This document shows, piece after piece, positions 45,533 to 56,559 of a stretch of 64,000 nucleotides of DNA. The first letter of the stretch is position 1. Every line of letters starts with the position of its first letter. The position numbers and the translations under genes are program-made. Source of the DNA: RPQJ01 sp963744735 (GTDB lineage: Bacteria; Pseudomonadota; Gammaproteobacteria; Steroidobacterales; Steroidobacteraceae); assembly GCA_963744735.1 (NCBI GenBank), contig CAVUVH010000002.1, positions 124,001 through 188,000 on the forward strand, read 5' to 3'. Below the pieces are notes generated by a model, which was not told the DNA's origin, made no database searches, and saw nothing but the letters and a program-made list of their open reading frames with translations.

Positions 45533-48500
45533 TCAGCTGACGCCTGCCGTCCACTCCCGCCAGGCCGAAAGCAGCGGGAAATACAGCCCGAGACGGATCG
45601 GTCCATCGCCCAGGCCGCGCAGCAATTGCGCGTAGCGTTCGAGTTGCGGCCGATAGCGCTCGCGCTCGCGATCCAGGAATTCCTCGAGCCCGGCACCTTC
45701 GTGGCTGCTGGTCTTGTAGTCGACGACCCAGCGCACGCCCGTCTCGTCGACGAACGTGCGGTCGATGACCACGCTGACGACCGCGCTCTCCACCACGCCG
45801 GTGAGCGCGAGTTCGCTCTCCGCATCGCGGTGCGACGGCTGCAGCAGCCAGCGCCCACGAGAGTCGGCCAGCGTGCGGCCGATGGCATCGACGGCCTTTG
45901 CCGCGGCCGTCTCGCGCCGCTCGTGCGGTACTCCCAGCTCGGCCAGCTCGGCGGTGAAGCGGCGGTGCAGCGTGCGGCGCAGGCCTTCGTCCAGTTGCAT
46001 CGGCGCCAGGCCGCGGGCCAGCCGCTGCAGTTCACGGTGCACGACCGTGCCGACATGACGCGCCGTGGCTGACGCCCAGTCGAATTCAAGCGTCGCGGCG
46101 GCCGTCGCGCGCACCAGTTCGCGGATCATGATGGCCGGCGCCGGCGGCGCGGCCGGCCGTTGCCAGTCCGCTGGCAGGCGCAGCAGCAGCGGATCGCGCG
46201 GGATGGGCTTGCCCGGCTCGCCGGCGAAGTCGCCGGTCTCCGCCAGCCGACGGTCGAACTCAGCGCCGACGGCCGGGTTCGCCCACAGCAAGCCGAGCGC
46301 CGAAGATTCGTTCGGTGCACGCACTTTCAGTTCGCCGGTCTTCCTGTCGGCGATCACCTCGCACGAACCCAGCAGGTGCAGCGAGCGTTCGGCACGCGTG
46401 GCAGCGACGTACAGCAGCCGCCGCTTCTCCTGCTGCAGCTTCTCGCGCTCCAGGCGTCCGAGCCAGCGATACAGGGGATTGGCATCGTCGGCACCGGTCG
46501 CGGCGACCGGTGCAATGATCAACTGGTGCCCGCCGCGGCGAGGAACCTTCAGCCAGCGCAGCAGCGGCGGCGCATCCGAACCCCCGACCCGCTCGAGCCC
46601 CGGCACGATGACCGTGTCGAACTGCAGTCCCTTCGACTTGTGGATGGTCAGCAATTCGACGTACGTGTCCGGCCGCGGCTCGGCCGGCGCGTACAGATCG
46701 GACAAGGCCTCGCCGAGCTGCGCGAGGTCCACCGGCGCGCCGGGCGCTTCGGCCTCGACTGCGCCGAGCGCATCGAAGTACGCGTGCGCCTCGCCCAGCT
46801 CGCGTTCCGCGCCGAGCGTCGCCGGGCCACCGAGCGCGTGCCACGCGCGTTCAACCGCGTCGCGCAGTCCGAATCGGCGCCGCTCGTCGAGCGCCTGCTC
46901 CAGCACCGGCAGGCAGCGTTCGAGCCGGCCGCGCGCCGCTGGCCCAAGCCGTGACCGTCGCGCGGGGTCCTGCAGCAGGCGCAGCACCGCCGCGTGCCGC
47001 TCGTCGCCGAGCAACGCAAGGCAATCGGCCAGCGTCAGCCCGCACCACGGCGCGCGCAGCACACCGAGCCACGCCGCCCGGTCGCCAAGGTGCGACAGGC
47101 CGCGCGTCAGCGCCAGCAGGTCGAGCACGGCGGGCCGTGCCCCGAGCGGATCGATGTCGGTCGCCTGGAAGCGGATGCCGCGTCGCGACAGTTCGACGAC
47201 GATGTCGAGCAGGTGGTTGCGCCCCTGCACCAGGATCGCGATGCGCGCATCCGCCCGTTCTGCCTGGCGGCGCTCGATGATGTCCGCGACCGTCTGCGCC
47301 TCGAACCGTCGGCTGCTGCGCAGGAAGGCGTGCAGGTGCACGCCGCCGCCGGTGCCGGCGGACTCGTCGGCGACGCTCGCCGAATACCTGACCGCGCCAC
47401 GCAGCACGTCATCGCGCGGCGGCAGCACGCGGGCGAAGCAGTCGTTGACCCAGCGCACGACCGGCTCGGTCGAGCGGAAGTTGACGCGCAGCGTCAGCGG
47501 CTCGAGTTCGATCGCGCCGAGGCCGCGATCGCGCACGTCGAGGAACAAGCCGACCTCGGCGTTGCGGAAGCGGTAGATCGACTGCATCGGGTCGCCGACC
47601 AGGAACAGCGTGCGGCCGTCGCCCCGCTCCCAACCCGCCGTCAGGCTCTGCAGCAGCTCGACCTGGGCTTCGGAGGTGTCCTGGAACTCGTCGACCAGCA
47701 CGTGACGCAGCCGCGCGTCGAGCGCCAGCGCCGTGTCGGTCGGCTCGTCCGCGGTGCCCAGCGCATGGCGCGCGGCTGCGGCGAACTCCGGGTAATCGGC
47801 CGCCCTGCGCTCGGCGAACACCGCCTTGAGTTCGGCCGCCGCGAGCCTCAGCACCAGCAGCAGCGACTTGAGCACGGTCCACTCGGCATCCTCGTAAGCG
47901 CACGGCGGCAGCCGCCGCGTGGCATCCAGGGGCTCGAACAGGTCTTCGTGCCGCGCGAACTCGTCGGCCAGCGCCTCGATGCGCGCCTTGAGCAGCGCGC
48001 GCGCGGGATGCTTGCCGTCCTTCGGCCGCACGCCGACGCTGACGTCGAACTTGCGGCGTGGCCCGCCATCGGCCTTGAGCAGGAACGCCGCGAGGCCCTG
48101 CCAGCAAGGCACGTCCGCGAGCGTGGCGCCTGGCACCCTGGCCTCGCAGCCGAGGATCGGCGAGTCCGTCTCGCCTTCCTCGCGCAGCACCTGCGCCGCC
48201 GCCTGCGCATGGCCGCAGGCCTCGGCCAGCAGGCCGGGTGGAAATGCGGCCAGCAGCGATTCGAGGTGCCCCTGCACGATGTCTGCGCGCGCCGCCTCGA
48301 GCTCGCGCCGCGCCGCGCCCTCCTGGCCGTAACCGGCGAGATCGGCGGGCAGCACCGGCAACCAGGCCTCGCGACGGGCGAGCATCCCGCTGACCAGGCT
48401 CACCAGTCGCCCGACATTGTTGTCGAGGTGCTCGAGCAGGATGGCAACCGCCTCGGCCACGCGCGGCTCGCCGGACGGCAGGTGCAGCAGCAGGCGTTCC

Positions 48501-48965
48501 GCGGCCAGCCGGTACAGCTCGAGGCCGTCCTCGTCGATGCCGAGACCGGCACCGAGGCCCGACAGCACCGGCAGGCGACGCGCCAGCGACTGGTTGAGTG
48601 CATCGATGGTCAGCACACGCAGCCGGCTGGGATTGCGCAACAGGCCCCAGCCGTGTCGCGCGTCGACCTCGAGCACGCGGCGCGCGAGCGAGCGGGTTTC
48701 ATCGCGCAGCGCGGCCGCCGGGTCCCCGCAGAGACGCAGCGACTCGAGGATGCGATTGCGCATCTCGGCCGCGGCCTTGCGCGTGAAAGTGATCGCGAGC
48801 AGCGCCTCGGGCTGACGCACCACCGCGAGCAGCGCCAGGAACCGTTGTGCCAGCAGCTCGGTCTTGCCCGGACCCCGCAGGCGCCTGCACGATGAAACTG
48901 CGCTCGACGTCGAGCGCGGCCCGGCGCGCCTGCCGGTCGGCAAGCAGCAGCTCAGCCGGCTGCAT
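45533..48965 (-). CDS. AddA/RecB-like helicase-nuclease, one frameshift
   Basis: Superfamily 1 ATP-dependent helicase with a C-terminal nuclease domain, about 1144 residues, for double-strand break processing. The start at 48965 reads QPAELLLADRQARRAALDVE, then Walker A FIVQAPAGSGKTELLAQRF, which is split by one extra G near 48880. Further motifs: LLAITFTRKAAAEMRNRI (Ia), HVLVDEFQDTSEAQVELLQS (Walker B), LVGDPMQSIYRFRNAEVGLF (III), LLTIHKSKGLQFDTVIVPGL (V) and RRLLYVAATRAERSLHLLG (VI). The nuclease core is GVRWVVDYKTSSHEGAGL. It overlaps the end of the PD-(D/E)XK partner gene by 14 bases, so the two probably form an AddAB-type complex. Confidence 0.9.
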
Positions 48966-51592
48966 CGTCGCCTTCCTCTGGCTCGAGCAGCGCCTGCGCC
49001 GAACGGCACACGCCGGCCAGGTGGCAGTAACGGCAGGCCCGGGCCGGGTTTGGCGCCAGGCGCGCATCCCCAATGGCGTGCTCATGCGCGATCGACTCGA
49101 GCCGTCGCTGCCAGGCCCGCAGCAGTTCGTCCCAGCCGGCGTACTCCTTGAACGGGGACTTGCTGGCGTCGAAGGCCTTGAGCGCGGGAAACACCGTGGA
49201 GTCGCGTGCAAAACCACGGTACTCGGTGCTGCCAGTGCAGACGATGCCGAACGCGACGGCACTCACCTGCTCGCGGCCGATGGCATGCACGTACAGCGGC
49301 AGCTGCGGCAGCTCCGGCCGCTCTCCCATCCAGGCCGCGGGCCTGGCAGTCGGGCCGGTCTTGTAGTCGATGACCGCGCAGGAGCCGTCCGCGAGCCGGT
49401 CGACGCGATCGAGCACGATGCGGGTCTGCACGCCGCCCACGTCCACCTCGCGCAGCGCTTCGATGTGCTCGACCGCGAACGGCGTGCGCGCGGCATCATG
49501 CTCGAGCAGTTCGAGCACGCGCGCCTCGAGCCAGCGCCGTTCGAGCTCCAGCAGCTGGACGCCGACGGCGTCGGCTTCGGCACGCAGCGGCGCCAGGGTC
49601 GTGCGCACGTGTTCGCGCACGCGCTCGATGCGCTCGTCCGGGGACAGCGCCAGCAGCGCCGACTGCGTGCGCACCTCGAGCCAGAACGCCTCCAGCACGG
49701 CGTGCGCCAGCTTGCCGCGCTCGGTGGGCGCAATGCCGGTCACGGGATCCTCGAGGGCGACGCCGCCGAGGCGCAGTTCCACCGCTGCGCGGAACGGGCA
49801 GGCCGCCTGCAGTTCGAGCAGGCGCGCGCCGCCCCTGACCACCTCGTGCGCGGCAAATTCAGGCAATGAACCATCCACCAGCGACTCGAGTGCAGGTCGC
49901 GAGTCGAACTGCGCACGCGAGGCCTGCGCCCCTGGCCACAGTGGCGGCGCAGCGCATGGCACCAGTCCTGCCAGCAGCGCGCTCGGCAGCAGCGGCGCTT
50001 CGTCCTCGAAGCGCGGCACGCTGCAGATGGCGACGGGCGCCGCGGCGACCAGCCGTTGCAGGGTGCGACGCGCCTGCTGTTCCGACAGTTCGGCCGTGGC
50101 GCCGGGCACGCCCTGCCGCGCCTGCCAGTCGCGCGGCAGGAAAGGGTCGGGACTGGCCGGCGCCGGCCAGCGTGCCGCGTCGAGCCCGCAGATCCAGGTC
50201 GCATCGAAGTGCATGCCTACGGCCGTGTCCGGATCGATGACCAGCAGTGGCGCGGCGATCTCCTGCGGTTCGAACGCCGTCTGCGCCGCCAGCTCGCGCA
50301 GTTGCGACAGCGCGACCCCGGCCCGCAACGGGCCCGCCACGTCGTCACTGGCGCCCAGGTCGCCGAGCAGCGACTGCAGGCGCTGCACAGCCTGGTGCTC
50401 GGCGCTGCCCGGCTCGGACCCGGGCCAGCCGACGTCACGCCACAGCGCGAAAAACTCCGGCGCCCACAGGCTCGGCAAGCGCACGCCAGTCCATGACTGA
50501 GCGCGGGCGGTGGCCGCCTGCAGCAGCGCGGCCGTTGCCGTACAGCCATGCCGGCCCGCTTCGCGCGCAAGGTAGTCGAGGCCGGTCCGTTGCACCCCGG
50601 CCTGGCGCAGGGCGACGTCGAGTTCGGCACGGGCAAAAGACTCGCCGGCGGCCGCCCCGTCATGCGCGCCGCGCAGCAATGCGCTGGCAGCGGCCAGCTC
50701 CGGTGGCGCGACGCAGGCGTCGAGCCACGCCAGGGCGGCGGCAACGACGGGTCGCTCGAGCAGGGGTCGCGCCGTGGCGAGTTCGTAGGCCGTGGATTCC
50801 GGCGCGGCACCGCCCGTGTAGCTCGCGTCCGGTACCAGCACCCGATCGAGCGTGCGTCGCACCCGACCGCGTTCGCGGCCCAGTTCCGGTACCACCAGTG
50901 CGAGTCGGTCCCGTGGTTGACGTTGCAGGTGCTCGGCTGCCCACCGCGCGGCGGTCTCGAGTTCAGCCTCGAAGTCATTGCAATCGACGCGCTGCGCGCG
51001 CAGCGGAATGTCGCCCGGCGTCGGGGCGTGAACGGCGATGGTCGCCCCGGCCGCAGTCATTCGCTCGACGAAGGCGGATTGCGCGGGCGTAAAGAGATCG
51101 AAACCGGTGAACTCGAACGGCGTGCCGGCGGCCAGCGGCCCGACCACCAGCGATGCCTGAGCAGGATCCAGCCAGCCGCCCTGTTGCAGCCAGCGGCTGA
51201 ACTCGACCACCCAGCGGCCAAACGACTGCACCTCGGGACTCGAGTCGCCGGCCAGGCTGGCCGCAGGGATCCGATACGCATGCAGCAGGTCCCACGACCG
51301 CTGGGCCACGCTGGCCAGGCCGGTGGGCAGCAGCACCTGCCGCAGGGTGACGTCGCGACTGACGATCTGCCCCCAGACCAGCAACGCATGGCTCGCCATC
51401 GAGCCAGCGCAGGCTGGTGCGCCCGGCGGCCCGGTCAGCCTCGAACTGCCGTCGCAGCAACTCGGGCCAGGTGACGATGTCTGGGCTGCGCCAGACCGTC
51501 GCGCCGCGGGACTGGCAGGCCGCGTCATGCCTGGCGCGAAGAAAGTAGGCCAGGCGTCGGGTAGGCACGACATAGCTCGTGCCGGGACTCAA
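48952..51592 (-). CDS. PD-(D/E)XK nuclease-family DNA repair protein (AddB-like), one frameshift
   Basis: About 880 residues. I place the start at TTG 51592 (SPGTSYVVPTRRLAYFLRAR). A shift near 51400, where GGCGAGCC should be GGCAGCC, joins it to SHALLVWGQIVSRDVTLRQV. The N-terminal two thirds resemble an inactivated helicase fold, as in AddB. The nuclease domain at the end has GKLAHAVLEAFWLEV, GSCAVIDYKTGPTARP (Asp and Lys of the core), and CRYCHLAGVC with an upstream ACPFRAAVEL Cys, a likely Fe-S staple. It resembles the TIGR03623 'probable DNA repair protein' group. Translationally coupled to the helicase gene downstream. Confidence 0.85.
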
Positions 51593-51666
51593 CTCGCCCG
51601 GATCCTTGGGCTTTTTATCGTTGTAAGTCAGCGGGTTACCGATGCTTTCTCAGGTAATCAAGGAAC

Positions 51667-52936
51667 TCATGCCTCGACCGCCCGCAGCGGACTCGGCCGC
51701 GAGACGGGCTCGTCCCCGGCGGCGTAATTGTCGAGCAGTTCTTCCATCCGCTGGAACACGTCGGCCAGGATCTCGGGCTCCGGCAGGTTGGTGACCCGGA
51801 AGTGCGTGTTGTACGGCACATTGAAGCTGGTGCCCGGGGCGACCAGCACATGCTTGTGCTCGAGCAGGTCCATGGCGAAGCGTCTGGTCGTCGAAGCCCG
51901 GCAGGCGACGGGTGTCCACACCCACGAAGGCATACATCGCTCCGCGCGGCGGTGTCAGCGTCAGGTACTTGCTGCGCGCCACGGCCTCGACGATCGCCCG
52001 GCGCGATTCGTACAGCCGCCCGCCCGGACGCACCAGTTCGCGGATGCTCTGGTAGCCGCCGAGCGCCGTCTGCACGGCCCACTGCCCCGCCACGTTGCTG
52101 CACAGACGCAGCGACGACAGCAGCTCGAGCGCCGACAGGTACTCGCGCGAATTCTCGAGGTCGCCCGAGAACGACGCCCAGCCCACGCGATAGCCGCAGG
52201 CGCGATAGACCTTGGACAGGCCGCTCAAGGTGCAGCACAGCGTGTGCTGCACCAGCGTCGCCATCGGCACGAACTCGGCGCCGTCGTAGGTCATCTGGTC
52301 GTAGATCTCGTCGGCGAACACGACCAGGTGGTGCTTCTCGGCGATCCGCACGATCGCCTCGAGCACTTCGCGCGGATAGACCGCGCCGGTCGGATTGTTG
52401 GGGTTGATCACGACGATGGCGCGCGTGCGCTTGGTGATCAGCGCCTCGAGTTCTTCCGGGTCGGGCACGAAGCCGCGCTCGGGCCGGCAGGGATAGTGCA
52501 CGGCCCTGCCGCGGTTCAGGTTCACCGCCGCCGTCCACAGCGGATAGTCGGGGCTCGGGACCAGCACTTCCTCGTCGGCGGCGAGCAGCGCACGCAGGGT
52601 CAGGTCGATCAGCTCGCTGACGCCGTTGCCGATGAACACGTCGTCGGCCGTGACGCCGCGCACGCCGCGCTCCTGCTGCTGCATCACCACGGCCTCGCGT
52701 GCCGGGAAGATGCCCTTCTGGTGGCAGTAGCCTTCTGCCGCGCGCAGGTTCTCGATCATGGCGAGCCGCATCGTCTCCGGCGTGCGGAAGCCGAAGGCGC
52801 CCGGGTTGCCGATGTTCAGCGAGACGATGTCGTAGCCCATGCGCTCCATTTCCTGGGCGCGACGGGCCAGCTTGCCGCGGATCTCGTAGCGGACGTTGGC
52901 GAGGCCGGGGCTCGGCCGGACGGTACGGGTGGACAT
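51667..52936 (-). CDS. alaA: AlaA-type pyridoxal-phosphate aminotransferase, one frameshift
   Basis: Fold-type I aminotransferase of about 423 residues, closest in pattern to alanine transaminase AlaA (YfbQ), which makes alanine from pyruvate and glutamate. Blocks: MGYDIVSLNIGNPGAFGF, NGVSELIDLTLRALLAADEE, AIVVINPNNPTGAVYPREVL, VVFADEIYDQMTYDG, and the PLP Lys in CTLSGLSKVYRACGYRVGWA. A shift near 51885 (one extra base in GACCAGACGCTTCG) precedes the correct end AMDLLEHKHVLVAPGTSFN and VTNLPEPEILADVFQRMEEL. It is on the same strand as the DNA repair pair and 46 bases before the transporter gene stop. Confidence 0.85.
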
Positions 52937-52982
52937 GGTTGACGATGCCTGGCGAGGTCTACCCCGCCGATTATCGCATCAG

Positions 52983-53708
52983 TCAGAGGCCCAGAACGAT
53001 GCCCACTCCACAAAGGCTCAGGGCGGCGCCCGCCAGCGCGTGCGAATAGCGCTCGGCCGAGGCGAGCGGGAAGCGTTCCAGGCCCCGCAGCGCCAGGTGG
53101 ACGATGGTCATCATGGTGGCGATGGTGGTCACGGCAAATGCCGCGACCACGGCCACCATCCCCCACCAGCTGTGCTGGGAGGCCGGGTACATCAGCAGCG
53201 GGATCAGTGCCTCGCAGGGCCCGAGGATGAAAACCACGAACAGCGCCCACGGCGTGATGCTGCGGACGTTGTCGGTGTCGACCTGGATATGGACGTGCAG
53301 GTGCTCGTCGTGCGTGTGATGGCCGTGCGTGTGCCGGTGCCGGGTGCCGTCGGCGTGCACGTGGTCGTGCGAATGCTGCCGGTTGCGCCAGGCCTGCTTC
53401 AGGCCCCAGGCCATGTAGACGAGGCCGAACGCGATCAGGGCCCAGGCGGCCAGGTCACCGCGCACGCCTTCGAGCCACTGCATGCGATGGAGGGATGCGC
53501 CGATCGCGATGCCGACGAAGCCGATCAGGACGGAACCCATGACGTGCCCGGCCCCGCACAGCGCGGTCACCAGCATCGTCTTGCGCGCCGACCAGTTGCG
53601 GGCCGCGGACATCGCGACGAACGGCAGGTAGTGGTCAGGCCCGACCAGCGTGTGCACGAAACCGATCGAGACAGCGGTCAGGACCAGCAGGCCGAGGTCG
53701 ATGCTCAT
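52983..53708 (-). CDS. NicO/HupE-like metal transporter with His-rich loop
   Basis: A 241-residue membrane protein with about six helices. The first carries VSIGFVHTLVGPDHYLPFVA, an H-x6-D-H pattern near the H-x4-D-H nickel/cobalt motif. ALCGAGHVMGSVLIGFVGIA follows, and a central loop packed with His (HSHDHVHADGTRHRHTHGHH) precedes the second half (ALFVVFILGPCEALIPLLMY). The pattern suits nickel or cobalt handling (NicO/RcnA, UreH, HupE relatives), either import for a metalloenzyme or efflux. No hydrogenase or urease gene is nearby to decide. Confidence 0.72.
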   Translation of the reverse strand: MSIDLGLLVLTAVSIGFVHTLVGPDHYLPFVAMSAARNWSARKTMLVTALCGAGHVMGSVLIGFVGIAIGASLHRMQWLEGVRGDLAAWALIAFGLVYMAWGLKQAWRNRQHSHDHVHADGTRHRHTHGHHTHDEHLHVHIQVDTDNVRSITPWALFVVFILGPCEALIPLLMYPASQHSWWGMVAVVAAFAVTTIATMMTIVHLALRGLERFPLASAERYSHALAGAALSLCGVGIVLGL

Positions 53709-53805
53709 GCGTCTTCCGTTACCAATCGCCGGAGCGTCGGTGGAGGCCCCGGTCGGAATCGCAGATAACCACAGCGCCCGGGGGGCTGCCTACCGCGGGA
53801 TTCCA

Positions 53806-54663
53806 CTACGCAACCCCGGGCGACCGCAGCGTCCTGGCGGCGGCCAGCCGCTGCCTCTGCAGCACCGGATCAGGCTCTGGCACGGCGTCGAGCAGCTCGC
53901 GGGTGTATTGCGCCTGTGGCGCACCGAAGATCGCCTCGCGCCCGCCCTGCTCCACCATGCGCCCGTGCTGCAGCACGGCGACCTGGTCGCACAGGTGACG
54001 CACCACCGCCAGGTTGTGGCTGATGAAGAGCAGCGACATGGCATGCCGCTCGCTCAACTCGTGCAGCAGGTTGACGATCTGCGCCTGCACGGAAACATCG
54101 AGCGCGCTCACGGCCTCGTCGCACACCAGCAGGCGCGGCCGCGCGACGGTGGCGCGCGCGATGGCGACACGCTGGCACTGGCCACCGCTCAGCTGGTGCG
54201 GATAGCGGTTGGCGAATGCGGCGCCCAGCCCGACTTCGGCCAGCGCGCCCAGGATGCGATCCTGTGCCGCCACGGCGGGCACCGGGCCGGCCAGTGCCTG
54301 CAGCGCTTCGCCCACGGCCTCGCCTGCCGTCATCCGGGGATCGAGGCTGCCGAACGGATCCTGGAACACGACCTGCATCTCGCGGCGCAACGCGCGCAGG
54401 CCAGTCGCATCGTCGTAGTCGACGGGCGACCCCTGCCACAGCACGCGCCCGGCGGCGGCGCGCACCAGGCCAAGCACCACGCGGGCGAGGGTCGACTTGC
54501 CTGAGCCGGACTCCCCGACGACGCCCAGCCGGCCTCCCTCGGCAATCTCGATCGAGACCTCGCTCAGCGCGTGCAGGTGTCGGACCGGCGCAAACAGGCC
54601 CCCGCGGAGCGCATAACGCACGCTGGCATTCTCGACTCGCAGCAATGGCGCCGGCTGGCTCAT
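53806..54663 (-). CDS. oppF: Oligopeptide ABC transporter ATP-binding protein (OppF-like)
   Basis: A 285-residue ATPase of a peptide importer. Walker A GVVGESGSGKSTLARVVLG, Q-loop QVVFQDPFGSLDPRMTAGEA, signature YPHQLSGGQCQRVAIARATV, Walker B LLVCDEAVSALDVSVQAQI and the H-loop LLFISHNLAVVRHL. The C-terminus is shorter than E. coli OppF and lacks the Cys-rich oligopeptide tail that the OppD-like subunit has. It overlaps oppD by 4 bases. Confidence 0.9.
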   Translation of the reverse strand: MSQPAPLLRVENASVRYALRGGLFAPVRHLHALSEVSIEIAEGGRLGVVGESGSGKSTLARVVLGLVRAAAGRVLWQGSPVDYDDATGLRALRREMQVVFQDPFGSLDPRMTAGEAVGEALQALAGPVPAVAAQDRILGALAEVGLGAAFANRYPHQLSGGQCQRVAIARATVARPRLLVCDEAVSALDVSVQAQIVNLLHELSERHAMSLLFISHNLAVVRHLCDQVAVLQHGRMVEQGGREAIFGAPQAQYTRELLDAVPEPDPVLQRQRLAAARTLRSPGVA

Positions 54664-55703
54664 GCCGTCCCCGGCGCGGCAGGCAACGGCAGGTGGCAGG
54701 CCACCTGGCCCGGGCCCTGGGCGGACGCCCGCAGCAACGGCCGCAGCGTCGTGCACTGCGCCTCGGCGCGCGCGCAGCGCGGCGCGAACGCACAGCCCGC
54801 GGGCTGCACCGACGGCTGCGGCGGATCGCCGGGAATCCCGGCCAGCCGGCGTTGCGCGTCGCCGTGCAGGCGCGGCACCGCCGCCAGCAGCGCCGCGGTG
54901 TACGGGTGGCGCGGCGAGCGGAACAACTCGTCCGTCGTCGCGATCTCGACGATGCGTCCCGCATACATCACCGCAACACGGTCGGCGAGGCCCGCCACCA
55001 CGCCCAGGTCGTGGGTGATGATCAATACGCCCAGGCCGCGATCGCGCACTCCGGCCAGCAGTTCGAGCACCCGCGCCTGCACACTCACGTCCAGCGCCGT
55101 CGTGGGTTCGTCGGCAAACAGCAGCCGTGGCCCGCACATCAATGCAGTCGCCAGCGCCACGCGCTGCCGCATGCCACCCGAGAGTTCGTGCGGATACTGG
55201 CGCAGACGCGCGGCCGGGTCCGGTATGCCCACGTCCTGCAGCGCCTGCAGCGCGCGCGCACGGGACTCGTCGCGACCCGCCAGGCCACGGTCGAGCAGGC
55301 CCTCGGTCAGCAGCGTCTCGATCCGCAGGTGCGGCGTCAGCGAACCCAGCGGATCCTGCGACAGCAGCGCGATGCCCGTGCCACGCACCGCGTTGAGCTG
55401 GCCGTCGCCCGCGCCGAGCAGCTCCTGCCCATCGAAACGCACCGAGCCACGGGCACGGCCGTTGGCGGCCAGCAGCCCGAGGCAGGCCAGCAGCAACTGC
55501 GTCTTGCCCGAGCCGGACTCGCCGACGATCGCGAGGCATTCGCCCGGCCGCAGGTCGAGCGACACGCCCGCCACGGCCTGCACCTGGCCGAGCGGCGTGC
55601 GGAACTCGACATCGAGATCGCGCACCTCGAGCAGCGCGTCTGCGGCTGCGGCACGGGCGACAGCGTCGCGGTGCTCATGCGCGCTGCCTCGGGTCGAGCG
55701 CAT
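54660..55703 (-). CDS. oppD: Oligopeptide ABC transporter ATP-binding protein (OppD-like)
   Basis: A 347-residue ATPase partner of OppF. Walker A AIVGESGSGKTQLLLACLG, Q-loop ALLSQDPLGSLTPHLRIETL, signature YPHELSGGMRQRVALATAL, Walker B RLLFADEPTTALDVSVQARV, and the tail CAFAPRCARAEAQCTTLRPL, with the Cys residues typical of OppD/DppD. The ATG at 55703 overlaps oppC by 29 bases. A more natural ATG at 55678 (ATGA with the oppC stop; STATLSPVPQPQT) is in another frame and would join if one base is wrong near 55635. The true start is uncertain. Confidence 0.88.
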   Translation of the reverse strand: MRSTRGSAHEHRDAVARAAAADALLEVRDLDVEFRTPLGQVQAVAGVSLDLRPGECLAIVGESGSGKTQLLLACLGLLAANGRARGSVRFDGQELLGAGDGQLNAVRGTGIALLSQDPLGSLTPHLRIETLLTEGLLDRGLAGRDESRARALQALQDVGIPDPAARLRQYPHELSGGMRQRVALATALMCGPRLLFADEPTTALDVSVQARVLELLAGVRDRGLGVLIITHDLGVVAGLADRVAVMYAGRIVEIATTDELFRSPRHPYTAALLAAVPRLHGDAQRRLAGIPGDPPQPSVQPAGCAFAPRCARAEAQCTTLRPLLRASAQGPGQVACHLPLPAAPGTA

Positions 55704-56559
55704 CGCGCAGGCCGTCGCCCAGGAAATTGAGGCACAGCAGGATGGTCGCCAGCACCGCCGACGGCACCAGCAGCAGCCACGGCGAGGTCTCCATCTCGAG
55801 CGCGCCTTCCGCGACCAGGCGGCCGAGGCTGGTCAGCGGCTCCTGCACGCCGAGCCCGAGGAAGCTCAGGAAACTCTCGAACAGGATCACCTGCGGCACC
55901 GTCAGCGTGGCGTAGACGATCACGGTGCCGAGCACGTTCGGCACGACGTGCCGGAAGATGATGGTGCGCGACGGCAGGCCGAGCGCGATGGCGGCCTCGA
56001 CGAACTCACGCTGCCGCAGCGACAGCGCCTGGCCGCGCACGATGCGCGCCATCGTCAGCCAGCCCACCGCCCCGATCGCGAGGAAGATCAGCACCAGGCT
56101 GCGGCCGAAAACCACGGTGAGGATGATGACGAAGAACATGTACGGCAGCGCATAGAGCACGTCGACGAAGCGCATCATCCAGTCGTCGACACGCCCGCCG
56201 AGATAGCCCGCGGTCGCGCCCCAGGCGACGCCGATCACCACGCTGACCAGCGTCGCCAGCACCGCGACCAGCAGCGACATGCGCGTGCCGATCCAGACGC
56301 GCACGAACAGGTCGCGGCCGTTGGCATCGGTGCCGAACCAGTGGCCGTTGGCGAGCGATGGCGGCGTGGCGAGCGAGGCCTGCGACCAGTCGACGTGATC
56401 GACGGTGTACGCGCTGAGCCAGGGCCCTGCCAGCGCCATGCCGCAGACCAGCAGCAGCAGGATGGCGGCTGCCACCGCGGCACGGCTGCGCTGCAGGCGC
56501 TGCCAGGCATCGCCCCAGAGGCCCTGGCCCGCGGCTCGCGGCTGTGCGGCGTCAGTCAT
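55675..56559 (-). CDS. oppC: Oligopeptide ABC transporter permease (OppC-like)
   Basis: A 294-residue permease from ATG 56559 (TDAAQPRAAGQGLWGDAW); an in-frame ATG at 56586 would extend it upstream. The N-terminal helix (AAVAAAILLLLVCGMALAG) and periplasmic FGTDANGRDLFVRVWIGTRM are OppC/DppC hallmarks. The EAA loop is FVEAAIALGLPSRTIIFRHV. It overlaps oppB by 8 bases and pairs with OppB in the membrane. Confidence 0.9.
   Translation of the reverse strand: MTDAAQPRAAGQGLWGDAWQRLQRSRAAVAAAILLLLVCGMALAGPWLSAYTVDHVDWSQASLATPPSLANGHWFGTDANGRDLFVRVWIGTRMSLLVAVLATLVSVVIGVAWGATAGYLGGRVDDWMMRFVDVLYALPYMFFVIILTVVFGRSLVLIFLAIGAVGWLTMARIVRGQALSLRQREFVEAAIALGLPSRTIIFRHVVPNVLGTVIVYATLTVPQVILFESFLSFLGLGVQEPLTSLGRLVAEGALEMETSPWLLLVPSAVLATILLCLNFLGDGLRDALDPRQRA

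Noticed and set aside
46065..48895. Long plus-strand frames opposite the helicase-nuclease
   Set aside because: Ser/Arg-rich shadows; the minus strand carries all helicase motifs in order.
51593..51666. Possible phage attachment-like sequence between the repair gene and alaA
   Set aside because: It has lower GC and looks slightly att-like, but no integrase, tRNA end or direct repeat was found; it is more likely an ordinary promoter or leader gap.
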